A stretch of 64,000 nucleotides of DNA from Pseudomonas helleri (GTDB taxonomy: Bacteria > Pseudomonadota > Gammaproteobacteria > Pseudomonadales > Pseudomonadaceae), in NCBI RefSeq assembly GCF_001043025.1, contig NZ_JYLD01000019.1, positions 39,978 to 103,977 of the forward strand, in the 5' to 3' direction. The notes beneath the pieces were generated by a model. That model did no database searches, had not been told where the DNA came from, and saw nothing but the letters and a program-made list of their open reading frames with translations. Position 1 is the stretch's first letter; each line of letters starts with the position of its first letter. Positions 20,064-27,872 of this stretch are shown here, piece after piece. The translations under genes were made by a program, and so were the position numbers.

Positions 20064-22577
20064 ATGACGCAAGTCACGGTGAAACAACTGGCCGATGAGG
20101 TCAAAACACCGGTTGAGCGCCTGTTGCAGCAGATGCGTGAGGCAGGTCTGCCGCACACCGCCGCCGAGCAGAATGTGACCGACAGTGAGAAGCAAGCTCT
20201 GCTGACTCACCTGAAAAGCAGCCACAAGGCGAAAGTGGAAGAACCGCGCAAAATCACTTTGCAGCGTAAAACCACCAGTACCCTGCGTGTTGCTGGAAGC
20301 AAAAGCATCAGCGTTGAAGTACGCAAGAAGAAAGTCTTCGTACAGCAAAGCCCGGAAGAAATCGAAGCCGAGCGCAAGCGCGAGCTGGATGAACGCCGCG
20401 CAGTAGAAAATGCTGCACGTCAAAAGGCTGAAGAAGAGTCCAAGCGTCGCGCCGAAGAAGAAGCGCGTCGTCAGCCTGCGGCTGTTTCGGCTCCTGCACC
20501 TGCTCCTGCTGCCGCCCCTGCACCTGTGCAAGCTGCACCGGCAGCAGCGCCTGCGCCAGCTCCTGCAGCCGATGCACGCAAGCGTGATGAGCAGCGCCGT
20601 CCGGACAAACCACGTGCTGACGACAACAATCGTCGCGGTGGCGGCGGTGATGGCGAGCGCAAAAACGCTCCGCATCGTGCTTCTGTTAAAGAAAAAGCGC
20701 CTGCTCCACGCGTTGCTCCTCGCACTTCCGAAGAAGAAAGCGATGGCTTCCGTCGCGGTGGTCGTGGCAAGAGCAAGCTGAAGAAGCGCAACGCTCACGG
20801 TTTCCAGAGCCCAACCGGCCCTGTGGTTCGTGACGTACAGATTGGCGAAACCATCACTGTCGGCGATTTGGCTGCACAGATGTCGGTCAAAGCTGCCGAA
20901 GTGATCAAGTTCATGTTCAAGCTGGGTACTCCAGCCACCATCAACCAGGTACTGGATCAGGAAACTGCCCAACTGGTTGCTGAAGAACTGGGCCACAAAG
21001 TCACTCTGGTCAGCGACAACGCCCTGGAAGATTCCCTGGCCGAGTCCCTGAAGTTTGAAGGCGAGTCGTTCTCCCGTGCTCCGGTTGTGACCGTAATGGG
21101 TCACGTTGACCACGGTAAAACGTCCCTGCTCGACTACATCCGTCGTGCCAAGGTTGCTGCTGGCGAAGCCGGTGGTATTACTCAGCACATTGGTGCATAC
21201 CACGTTGAAACCGAACGCGGCATGGTCACGTTCCTCGACACCCCGGGTCACGCCGCGTTTACCGCAATGCGTGCACGTGGTGCCAAGGCCACTGACATCG
21301 TGATTCTGGTTGTGGCTGCAGACGACGGCGTGATGCCGCAAACCATCGAAGCTGTTCAGCACGCGAAAGCGGCTGGCGTGCCGCTGGTGGTTGCAGTGAA
21401 CAAAATCGACAAGCCAGGTTCTGACCTCGATCGCATCCGTAGCGAACTGTCCGTTCACGGCGTGACCTCGGAAGAGTGGGGTGGTGACACTCCGTTTGTT
21501 CCGGTCTCGGCGAAAATGGGTACCGGCGTTGACGAACTGCTTGAAGCTGTCTTGCTGCAAGCTGAAGTTCTGGAACTCAAGGCCACTCCATCGGCTCCTG
21601 GCCGTGGCGTAGTAGTTGAGTCCCGTCTGGACAAAGGCCGTGGTCCTGTTGCAACTGTTCTGGTTCAAGACGGCACCCTGCGCCAAGGCGACATGGTACT
21701 GGTCGGTTCCAACTACGGCCGCATCCGCGCCATGCTCGATGAGAACGGTAAGGCCATCAAGGAAGCCGGTCCATCCATCCCTGTCGAGATACTCGGCCTG
21801 GACGGCACGCCAGATGCTGGCGACGAGATGAGCGTAATGACTGACGAGAAGAAGGCACGTGAAGTGGCCCTGTTCCGTCAAGGCAAGTTCCGCGAAGTGA
21901 AACTGGCGCGTGCTCACGCAGGCAAGCTGGAAAACATCTTCGAGAACATGGGCCAGGAAGAGAAGAAGACGCTTAACATCGTCCTCAAATCTGACGTCCG
22001 TGGTTCGTTGGAAGCTCTGCAGGGCGCTCTGAGCGGCCTGGGTAACGATGAAGTGCAAGTGCGCGTAGTGGGCGGCGGTGTCGGTGGTATCACCGAGAGC
22101 GACGCTAACCTGGCACTGGCCTCCAACGCTGTATTGTTCGGCTTCAACGTGCGTGCCGATGCCGGCGCTCGCAAGATCGTCGAGCAAGAAGGCCTGGACA
22201 TGCGTTACTACAACGTCATCTACGACATCATCGAAGACGTCAAGAAAGCCCTTACCGGCATGCTTGGCAGCGACGTTCGGGAGAACATCCTGGGTATTGC
22301 TGAAGTCCGCGACGTGTTCCGTTCGCCTAAGTTCGGTGCAATCGCAGGTTGTATGGTTGTGGAAGGTGTTGTTCACCGTAACCGTCCAATCCGTGTACTG
22401 CGCGACGATATCGTTATCTTCGAAGGCGAGCTGGAATCCCTGCGCCGCTTCAAGGATGACGCGTCTGAAGTACGTGCCGGCATGGAATGCGGTATCGGCG
22501 TCAAGAGCTACAATGACGTCAAAGTCGGCGACAAGATCGAAGTGTTCGAGAAGGTCCAGGTTGCTCGCAGCCTCTAA
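20064..22577 (+). CDS. infB: Translation initiation factor IF-2
   Basis: GTPase that brings fMet-tRNA to the 30S P site and promotes subunit joining. The 837-residue product has the N-terminal IF2 domain (VTVKQLADEVKTPVERLLQQM), a charged linker of Glu/Arg repeats then a Pro-Ala repeat tract around residues 140-170, the G domain with GHVDHGKTSLLD, DTPGH and NKID, and domains II-IV ending VGDKIEVFEKVQVARSL. The start is ATG 20064. Confidence 0.98.
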   Translation: MTQVTVKQLADEVKTPVERLLQQMREAGLPHTAAEQNVTDSEKQALLTHLKSSHKAKVEEPRKITLQRKTTSTLRVAGSKSISVEVRKKKVFVQQSPEEIEAERKRELDERRAVENAARQKAEEESKRRAEEEARRQPAAVSAPAPAPAAAPAPVQAAPAAAPAPAPAADARKRDEQRRPDKPRADDNNRRGGGGDGERKNAPHRASVKEKAPAPRVAPRTSEEESDGFRRGGRGKSKLKKRNAHGFQSPTGPVVRDVQIGETITVGDLAAQMSVKAAEVIKFMFKLGTPATINQVLDQETAQLVAEELGHKVTLVSDNALEDSLAESLKFEGESFSRAPVVTVMGHVDHGKTSLLDYIRRAKVAAGEAGGITQHIGAYHVETERGMVTFLDTPGHAAFTAMRARGAKATDIVILVVAADDGVMPQTIEAVQHAKAAGVPLVVAVNKIDKPGSDLDRIRSELSVHGVTSEEWGGDTPFVPVSAKMGTGVDELLEAVLLQAEVLELKATPSAPGRGVVVESRLDKGRGPVATVLVQDGTLRQGDMVLVGSNYGRIRAMLDENGKAIKEAGPSIPVEILGLDGTPDAGDEMSVMTDEKKAREVALFRQGKFREVKLARAHAGKLENIFENMGQEEKKTLNIVLKSDVRGSLEALQGALSGLGNDEVQVRVVGGGVGGITESDANLALASNAVLFGFNVRADAGARKIVEQEGLDMRYYNVIYDIIEDVKKALTGMLGSDVRENILGIAEVRDVFRSPKFGAIAGCMVVEGVVHRNRPIRVLRDDIVIFEGELESLRRFKDDASEVRAGMECGIGVKSYNDVKVGDKIEVFEKVQVARSL

Positions 22578-22648
22578 ATCGCGAGCTTCAAGAGCAAGGA
22601 CGAGCCATCGCATGCCCATGCGCTGTGCTCGGTCCGGACTCTAAACGC

Positions 22649-22683
22649 AACGCCCGGTCCGGCTTCTGTCTGGCCGGGCGTTT
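22649..22683 (+). terminator. Terminator-like hairpin between infB and rbfA
   Basis: AACGCCCGG (22649-22657) pairs with CCGGGCGTT (22674-22682) around a 16-nt loop, with only one more T after it. The neighbours belong to one conserved operon, so this is more likely a partial attenuator or processing site than a full stop. Confidence 0.4.
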
Positions 22684-22735
22684 GCCGCTTTCAGAACGCA
22701 TGGGTTTCCCATGGGTGAGTAACAGGTAACAAGAC

Positions 22736-23134
22736 ATGGCAAAAGAATACAGCCGTACCCAACGTATCGGCGATCAGATGCAGCGCGAGCTGGCTCAACT
22801 GATCCGTCGCGAAGTCAAAGACCCGCGCGTAGGTCTGGTCACCATTACGGCGGTCGAAGTGAGCCGTGACGTCGGTCACGCCAAAATCTTCATCACCGTC
22901 ATGGGCCAGGACAACTCGCAAGACATCGCTCAGACCATCAAGGTGCTGAACGCTGCGGCGGGCTTCCTGCGTATGCAACTGGCACGTGAAATGAAGCTGC
23001 GCAGCGTTCCTCAATTGCACTTCCACTACGACGAAAGCGTCGCACGTGGTGCTCACCTGTCCGCTTTGATCGAGCGCGCAGTGGCTGAGGACAACCAGCA
23101 CGACGCCTCTGCTCCTGAAGACACCAAGGAGTAA
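22736..23134 (+). CDS. rbfA: 30S ribosome-binding factor RbfA
   Basis: Binds the 30S subunit late in assembly and during cold adaptation. The 132-residue product is a single KH-type domain with RTQRIGDQMQRELAQLIRREVKDPRVG and the conserved LRSVPQLHFHYDES. The start is ATG 22736. It lies 3 bp upstream of truB, whose Shine-Dalgarno AAGGAG is inside the rbfA end. Confidence 0.96.
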   Translation: MAKEYSRTQRIGDQMQRELAQLIRREVKDPRVGLVTITAVEVSRDVGHAKIFITVMGQDNSQDIAQTIKVLNAAAGFLRMQLAREMKLRSVPQLHFHYDESVARGAHLSALIERAVAEDNQHDASAPEDTKE

Positions 23135-23137
23135 GCG

Positions 23138-24055
23138 GTGGCTCAGGTCAAGCGTATCCGTCGTAACGTCAGCGGCATCATCCTGCTCGACAAGCCGCTT
23201 GGATTCACCTCCAACGCGGCCCTGCAGAAAGTTCGCTGGCTGCTCAATGCCGAGAAGGCAGGGCACACCGGTAGCCTCGATCCATTGGCCAGCGGCGTGT
23301 TGCCGTTGTGCTTTGGCGAAGCCACCAAGTTTTCGCAATACTTGCTCGATTCCGACAAGGGTTATGAAACCCTGATGCAATTGGGCAAGACCACCACCAC
23401 CGCCGATGCGGAAGGTGAAGTTTTGCAAACGCGCCCAGTGACCGTTGGTCGCGCCGATATCGAAGCGGTTTTGCCTAAATTTCGTGGGCAAATCAATCAG
23501 ATACCGCCGATGTACTCGGCGCTCAAGCGCGATGGCCAGCCACTTTACAAGTTGGCGCGTGCGGGTGAAGTGGTGGAGCGTGAACCGCGTTCTGTTACTA
23601 TTACCCGCCTCGAATTACTGGCCAGCGAAGGCGACACCGCGCGCTTGTCGGTTGACTGCACCAAAGGCACCTATATCCGTACCCTCGTGGAAGATATCGG
23701 TGAAGAACTGGGCTGTGGTGCATATGTTGCAGAGTTGCGTCGCACACAAGCCGGGCCTTTCAGCCTCGCGCAGACCGTGACGCTGGAAGAGCTGGAAGCC
23801 GTACACGCCGAGGGCGGCAATGAAGCGGTTGATCGCTTCCTGATGCCATCGGACAGTGGCTTGCTCGACTGGCCGCTGCTGCACTTTTCGGAGGCCAGCG
23901 CGTTCTATTGGCTCAATGGCCAGCCGGTACGTGCTCCCGATGCACCCAAGTTCGGTATGGTGCGGGTACAAGATCACAACGGTCGCTTTATCGGTATCGG
24001 TGAAGTGAGCGAAGACGGGCGTATCGCGCCGCGTCGACTGATTCGGTCAGAATGA
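23138..24055 (+). CDS. truB: tRNA pseudouridine-55 synthase TruB
   Basis: Makes pseudouridine 55 in the T loop of tRNAs. The 305-residue product has LLDKPLGFTSN, the catalytic Asp48 in GHTGSLDPLASGVLPLCFG, and KGTYIRTLVEDIG, with a C-terminal PUA-type extension. The start is GTG 23138, 7 nt after AAGGAG. It follows rbfA by 3 bp. Confidence 0.96.
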   Translation: MAQVKRIRRNVSGIILLDKPLGFTSNAALQKVRWLLNAEKAGHTGSLDPLASGVLPLCFGEATKFSQYLLDSDKGYETLMQLGKTTTTADAEGEVLQTRPVTVGRADIEAVLPKFRGQINQIPPMYSALKRDGQPLYKLARAGEVVEREPRSVTITRLELLASEGDTARLSVDCTKGTYIRTLVEDIGEELGCGAYVAELRRTQAGPFSLAQTVTLEELEAVHAEGGNEAVDRFLMPSDSGLLDWPLLHFSEASAFYWLNGQPVRAPDAPKFGMVRVQDHNGRFIGIGEVSEDGRIAPRRLIRSE

Positions 24056-24217
24056 CCGGAGCAGCTCGGTTCGAGGCTTAACGGTCGCGGGCCGAACTGA
24101 AAGAGGGTGGCTGTTATTAGGCACGGTCACATCTCACTTTTTTAATACGAGGATTTGTCCTCGGCCTATTGGATCTGTCTTGCTTGCAAGCAGAGCCCTA
24201 AAGAAAGGAAATGCCTC
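24056..24217 (+). promoter_or_regulatory. rpsO leader region with stem-loops
   Basis: The 162-bp gap upstream of rpsO holds a hairpin CGAGGA-TTTG-TCCTCG (24148-24163) and, nearer the start, the short palindrome CTTGCTTGCAAG, followed by AAAGGAAA ahead of the ATG. S15 represses its own mRNA in several bacteria through varied leader structures. That this leader binds S15 is an inference from position only. Confidence 0.35.
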
Positions 24218-24487
24218 ATGGCACTGACAGTTGAACACAAAGCAGAAATCGTAAAAGACTACCAGCAAGCTCCAGGTGATACTGGTTCTCCAGAAGTGCA
24301 AGTTGCACTGCTGACCTTTAACATCAACACGCTGCAAGGTCACTTCAAGGCCAACGGTAAAGATCACCACTCCCGTCGTGGTCTGATCCGCATGGTAAAC
24401 CAGCGTCGTAAGCTGCTGGACTACCTGAAAGGCAAGGACATCAGCCGTTACGCTGCGCTGATCGCTCGCCTGGGTCTGCGTCGCTAA
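24218..24487 (+). CDS. rpsO: 30S ribosomal protein S15
   Basis: Primary 16S rRNA-binding protein of the 30S central domain, which also bridges to 23S rRNA. The 89-residue product is full length, with GDTGSPEVQVALLTFNINTL and KDHHSRRGLIRMVNQRRKLLDYL, the RNA-contact helices. The start is ATG 24218, after AAAGGAAA. An in-frame ATG-like extension upstream is not supported. pnp follows 225 bp later, as in most gammaproteobacteria. Confidence 0.98.
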   Translation: MALTVEHKAEIVKDYQQAPGDTGSPEVQVALLTFNINTLQGHFKANGKDHHSRRGLIRMVNQRRKLLDYLKGKDISRYAALIARLGLRR

Positions 24488-24589
24488 TAGCGATGTTGCT
24501 AGAGGCTGGTTGTTTGTTGCGCGTCTGTGGGGTTCCCACGGGCGTGCGGCAGGCTTCCAGCCTCAAGTTTTATCTGGACCAGACGGATT

Positions 24590-24625
24590 CTTACGAAAGC
24601 TCACCCTAGCGGCTGCTTTCGTAAG
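24590..24625 (+). other. Perfect 11-bp stem-loop in the pnp leader (RNase III-type site)
   Basis: CTTACGAAAGC (24590-24600) pairs without mismatch with GCTTTCGTAAG (24615-24625) around a 14-nt loop, 88 bp before the pnp start. In E. coli RNase III cuts a leader stem at this position and PNPase then represses its own mRNA. The same control here is inferred from location and structure. Confidence 0.55.
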
Positions 24626-24712
24626 CATCTTGAGTCGGGCACGCCCCGGCGGTGCACACGTTTTTCGCAAGAAACCCGTTCCCCAAGAGTCACAAAGAGA
24701 AGGTAGGACACC

Positions 24713-26818
24713 GTGAACCCGGTTATCAAAAAATTCCAGTTCGGTCAGTCGACCGTCACCCTCGAGACTGGCCGTATCGCCCGTCAGGCTTCCGGCGCAG
24801 TATTGGTCACCGTTGACGACGACGTCAGCGTGTTGGTGACCGTAGTCGGTGCCAAACAAGCTGATGCAGGCAAGGGCTTCTTCCCTCTGTCTGTTCACTA
24901 CCAAGAAAAAACCTACGCCGCGGGTAAAATCCCGGGCGGTTTCTTCAAGCGTGAAGGTCGCCCTTCCGAGAAAGAAACCCTGACCTCGCGTCTGATCGAC
25001 CGTCCGATCCGCCCGCTGTTCCCGGAAGGCTTCATGAACGAAGTGCAGGTTGTCTGCACCGTTCTGTCCACCAGCAAGAAAACCGATCCGGACGTCGCTG
25101 CGATGATCGGTACCTCGGCTGCGCTGGCCATCTCCGGTATTCCTTTTGATGGTCCAATCGGCGCAGCCCGCGTTGCTTACCACGAAAGCACTGGCTACCT
25201 GTTGAACCCGACTTACGAGCAACTGGCCGCTTCGAGCCTGGACATGGTTGTTGCCGGTACGTCGGAAGCCGTGTTGATGGTTGAATCGGAAGCCAAAGAG
25301 CTGACCGAAGACCAGATGCTGGGCGCGGTACTGTTCGCTCACGACGAGTTCCAGGTTGTTATCCAGGCCGTTAAAGAACTGGCTGCTGAAGCTGCCAAGC
25401 CAACGTGGGACTGGGCTGCTGCCCCAGAAGCCACCGCACTGCTGGGCGCTATCCGTGCCGAGTTCGGCGAGGCGATCTCCCAGGCTTACACCATCACCAT
25501 CAAGGCCGACCGTTACGCTCGTCTGGGCGAACTGAAAGACCAAGTGGTTGCCAAGCTGTCCGGTGAAGAAGGCCAGCCTTCTGCCAGCGAAGTTAAAGCT
25601 GCCTTCGGCGAAATCGAATACCGCACCGTTCGCGAAAACATCGTAAACGGCAAGCCGCGTATCGATGGCCGTGACACCAAGACTGTTCGTCCTCTGAACA
25701 TCGAAGTTGGCGTACTGCCAAAAACTCACGGTTCGGCACTGTTCACCCGTGGTGAAACTCAGGCGCTGGTGGTTGCAACGCTGGGTACTGCCCGTGATGC
25801 ACAACTGCTGGATACCCTGGAAGGCGAGAAAAAAGACCCGTTCATGCTGCACTACAACTTCCCTCCGTTCTCGGTAGGTGAGTGTGGTCGTATGGGTGGT
25901 GCAGGTCGTCGCGAAATCGGTCACGGCCGTCTGGCACGCCGTTCGGTTCAGGCCATGCTGCCTGCTGCTGACGTGTTCCCGTACACCATCCGTGTGGTAT
26001 CGGAAATCACTGAATCCAACGGTTCCAGCTCCATGGCTTCGGTCTGTGGTGCATCCCTGGCACTGATGGACGCTGGTGTTCCGATGAAGGCACCGGTTGC
26101 CGGTATCGCCATGGGCCTGGTTAAGGAAGGCGAGAAGTTCGCAGTTCTGACCGACATCCTGGGTGACGAAGACCACCTGGGCGACATGGACTTCAAAGTA
26201 GCCGGTACCTCCAAAGGTGTTACCGCGCTGCAGATGGACATCAAGATCAAAGGCATCACCGAAGAAATCATGGAGATCGCCCTGGGCCAAGCCCTGGAAG
26301 CTCGCCTGAACATCTTGGGCCAGATGAACCAGATCATCGGTCAGTCGCGTAACGAACTGTCGGCTAACGCGCCGACCATGATCGCGATGAAAATCGACAC
26401 CGACAAAATCCGTGATGTTATCGGTAAAGGCGGCGCGACTATCCGTGCAATCTGTGAAGAAACCAAGGCTTCGATCGACATCGAAGACGACGGTTCGATC
26501 AAGATCTTCGGCGAGTCCAAAGAAGCAGCAGAAGCGGCTCGTCAGCGCGTTCTGAGCATCACCGCTGAAGCTGAAATCGGCAAAATCTACGTGGGTAAAG
26601 TTGAGCGCATCGTCGACTTCGGCGCATTCGTCAACATCCTGCCAGGCAAAGACGGCCTGGTTCACATCTCGATGCTGAGCGATGCTCGTGTTGAGAAAGT
26701 GACTGACATTCTGAAAGAAGGTCAGGAAGTGGAAGTACTGGTACTGGACGTGGACAACCGCGGCCGTATCAAGCTGTCGATCAAAGACGTAGCAGCTGCC
26801 AAGGCGTCGCAAGCTTAA
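24713..26818 (+). CDS. pnp: Polyribonucleotide nucleotidyltransferase (PNPase)
   Basis: 3'-5' phosphorolytic exoribonuclease of the RNA degradosome. The 701-residue product has two RNase PH domains (first with FFKREGRPSEKETLTSRLIDRPIRP, second with GRMGGAGRREIGHGRLARR), then a KH domain with RDVIGKGGATIRAI and an S1 domain (GKVERIVDFGAFVNILPGKDGLVHIS). The start is GTG 24713, after GAAGGTAGG. It ends at a strong terminator. Confidence 0.97.
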   Translation: MNPVIKKFQFGQSTVTLETGRIARQASGAVLVTVDDDVSVLVTVVGAKQADAGKGFFPLSVHYQEKTYAAGKIPGGFFKREGRPSEKETLTSRLIDRPIRPLFPEGFMNEVQVVCTVLSTSKKTDPDVAAMIGTSAALAISGIPFDGPIGAARVAYHESTGYLLNPTYEQLAASSLDMVVAGTSEAVLMVESEAKELTEDQMLGAVLFAHDEFQVVIQAVKELAAEAAKPTWDWAAAPEATALLGAIRAEFGEAISQAYTITIKADRYARLGELKDQVVAKLSGEEGQPSASEVKAAFGEIEYRTVRENIVNGKPRIDGRDTKTVRPLNIEVGVLPKTHGSALFTRGETQALVVATLGTARDAQLLDTLEGEKKDPFMLHYNFPPFSVGECGRMGGAGRREIGHGRLARRSVQAMLPAADVFPYTIRVVSEITESNGSSSMASVCGASLALMDAGVPMKAPVAGIAMGLVKEGEKFAVLTDILGDEDHLGDMDFKVAGTSKGVTALQMDIKIKGITEEIMEIALGQALEARLNILGQMNQIIGQSRNELSANAPTMIAMKIDTDKIRDVIGKGGATIRAICEETKASIDIEDDGSIKIFGESKEAAEAARQRVLSITAEAEIGKIYVGKVERIVDFGAFVNILPGKDGLVHISMLSDARVEKVTDILKEGQEVEVLVLDVDNRGRIKLSIKDVAAAKASQA

Positions 26819-26839
26819 TCGCTGCGAACGCCTGCTTTG

Positions 26840-26868
26840 AAAAAAGGATCCTTCGGGATCCTTTTTTT
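26840..26868 (+). terminator. Terminator after pnp
   Basis: An A-rich arm plus GGATCC pairs with GGATCC plus seven T around the tetraloop TTCG. It is 21 bp after the pnp stop and is likely bidirectional. Confidence 0.92.
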
Positions 26869-26917
26869 ATGCCTGCACAAAAAACAGTGCAAAAGGCCAT
26901 GATCGAAAACCCGCAAC

Positions 26918-26947
26918 TTGCATGCTGATTTGAATGGCGTCATGCAA
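26918..26947. promoter_or_regulatory. Inverted repeat, possible enhancer site for the BON gene
   Basis: TTGCATG (26918-26924) and CATGCAA (26941-26947) form a perfect 7-bp inverted repeat with a 16-bp spacer, centred about 85 bp upstream of a -24/-12 promoter. This is the usual position of an upstream activating sequence for a sigma-54 activator. The activator is unknown. Confidence 0.45.
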
Positions 26948-27017
26948 TCTGCACGACAGGCTAAAACTGATCGTTACGTAAGTCATTGATAATAAAGGAT
27001 TTTATTGTTTTAAAAAG

Positions 27018-27035
27018 TTGGCACAGGCCCTGCAA
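27018..27035 (+). promoter_or_regulatory. Sigma-54 (-24/-12) promoter upstream of the BON gene
   Basis: TTGGCACAGGCCCTGCAA carries GG at 27020-27021 and GC at 27032-27033 with exactly 10 bp between, as sigma-54 requires; it differs from TTGGCAC-N5-TTGCA at one base. Transcription would start near 27045, leaving a 54-nt leader with AGGAG ahead of the ATG. Confidence 0.65.
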
Positions 27036-27098
27036 TAGTACTGGTAACCCTGCTGCTGTGAGACGGCGCAGATTTTTAAGAAGACAGGAGTTACTTGT

Positions 27099-27452
27099 AT
27101 GAAGAAGTTCGCTATTGCTGCCGCAACTGCCACCGCTCTGACCATGACTCTGGCCAACGCTGCGTTCGCAGCTCAAGCAACGACTCAAGCGCCAATGGTT
27201 GTTGCCGCGGGTGAAGTCACCAAAGCCAAGGAAGCTACTTCTGATACCTGGATCACGACCAAAGTTAAATCTGACCTGCTGACCGAAAAGGGCATTCCAG
27301 GTTCAGACATCAAAGTTGAAACCAACAAAGGCGTGGTGTCCCTGTCCTCGACAGTCGCGATCACCGAAGCCCAGAAAAAGATCGCGGTCGACATCACCAA
27401 GAAGATCAAAGGCGTTAAAGCTGTTTCGGCTGACGGCCTGAAAGCAGAGTAA
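27099..27452 (+). CDS. Periplasmic BON-domain protein
   Basis: Predicted periplasmic protein of the OsmY/BON type. The 117-residue product has a cleavable signal peptide (MKKFAIAAATATALTMTLANAAFA, written here only as the first 24 residues) and one BON domain from about residue 47: DTWITTKVKSDLLTEKGIPG, VETNKGVVSLSSTV and KIKGVKAVSA. BON domains bind phospholipid or other envelope surfaces. It stands alone between the pnp terminator and its own terminator, behind a sigma-54-type promoter. Its exact role is not known; osmotic or envelope stress is a guess from the family. Confidence 0.85.
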   Translation: MKKFAIAAATATALTMTLANAAFAAQATTQAPMVVAAGEVTKAKEATSDTWITTKVKSDLLTEKGIPGSDIKVETNKGVVSLSSTVAITEAQKKIAVDITKKIKGVKAVSADGLKAE

Positions 27453-27558
27453 TCCCGCTAATTCGTAGAGCCGGGGGAAAGTAGGAGCAGGTGATTTAAG
27501 CGTTACGCCTGCAGCTTTCAGAATAGGTTCATGCGACGGCCACACGGATGTGGTCATT

Positions 27559-27596
27559 ACAGCCCCCGGCGTACTGCGCCGGGGGCTGTTCTATTT
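27559..27596 (+). terminator. Terminator after the BON gene
   Basis: ACAGCCCCCGGCG pairs perfectly over 13 bp with CGCCGGGGGCTGT around TACTG, followed by a T-rich stretch. It lies about 105 bp after the stop codon. Confidence 0.85.
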
Positions 27597-27607
27597 TTGT
27601 AGGGCCA

Positions 27608-27644
27608 AGATCAAAAGATCGCAGCCTTCGGCAGCTCCTACAGG
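27608..27644. repeat. REP-like unit
   Basis: AGATCAAAAGATCGCAGCC continues into TTCGGCAGCTCCTACAG. The imperfect palindrome GCAGCC..GGCAGC, flanked by AGATCAAAAGATCGC and CTCCTACA, is a second variant of the repeat at 27770-27810 and 51063-51100. It is noncoding. Confidence 0.65.
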
Positions 27645-27702
27645 CCGGGTGGATAGCCGCAAGGTGCCGCCCGTCTTCGGTGCCCAGGCCACCGATAATC
27701 GT

Positions 27703-27846
27703 CAGCATCCCCCAATCGGTTCCCTCTCCTGCGGGAGAGGGCTAGGGTGAGGGGGCTTTTAGATCAAAAGCCAGATCAAAAGATCGCGAGACAAGCTCGC
27801 TCCTACAGGGCGCTCAGAATCTATCGCTTATTTTTTGTGTGATGAC
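27703..27846. repeat. Composite dispersed repeat, copy 1
   Basis: This block begins CAGCATCCCCCAATCGGTTC, contains a CCCTCTCC..GGGAGAGGG hairpin and a GTGAGGGGG segment, then a REP unit with AGATCAAAAGATCGCGAGAC and AAGCTCGCTCCTACAG, and ends in CTTATTTTTTGTGTGATGA. Nearly the same series recurs in the same order at 51001-51134. It fills most of the 420-bp gap between the BON and DUF748 genes (27453-27872); I see no gene there. Confidence 0.8.
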
Positions 27847-27872
27847 TGTCGAGGCACGAAGGTTTCAGGCCT

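Noticed and set aside
27548..27750. Short overlapping plus-strand frames after the BON gene.
   Set aside because: They read through a terminator and a REP unit and have no ribosome-binding site.
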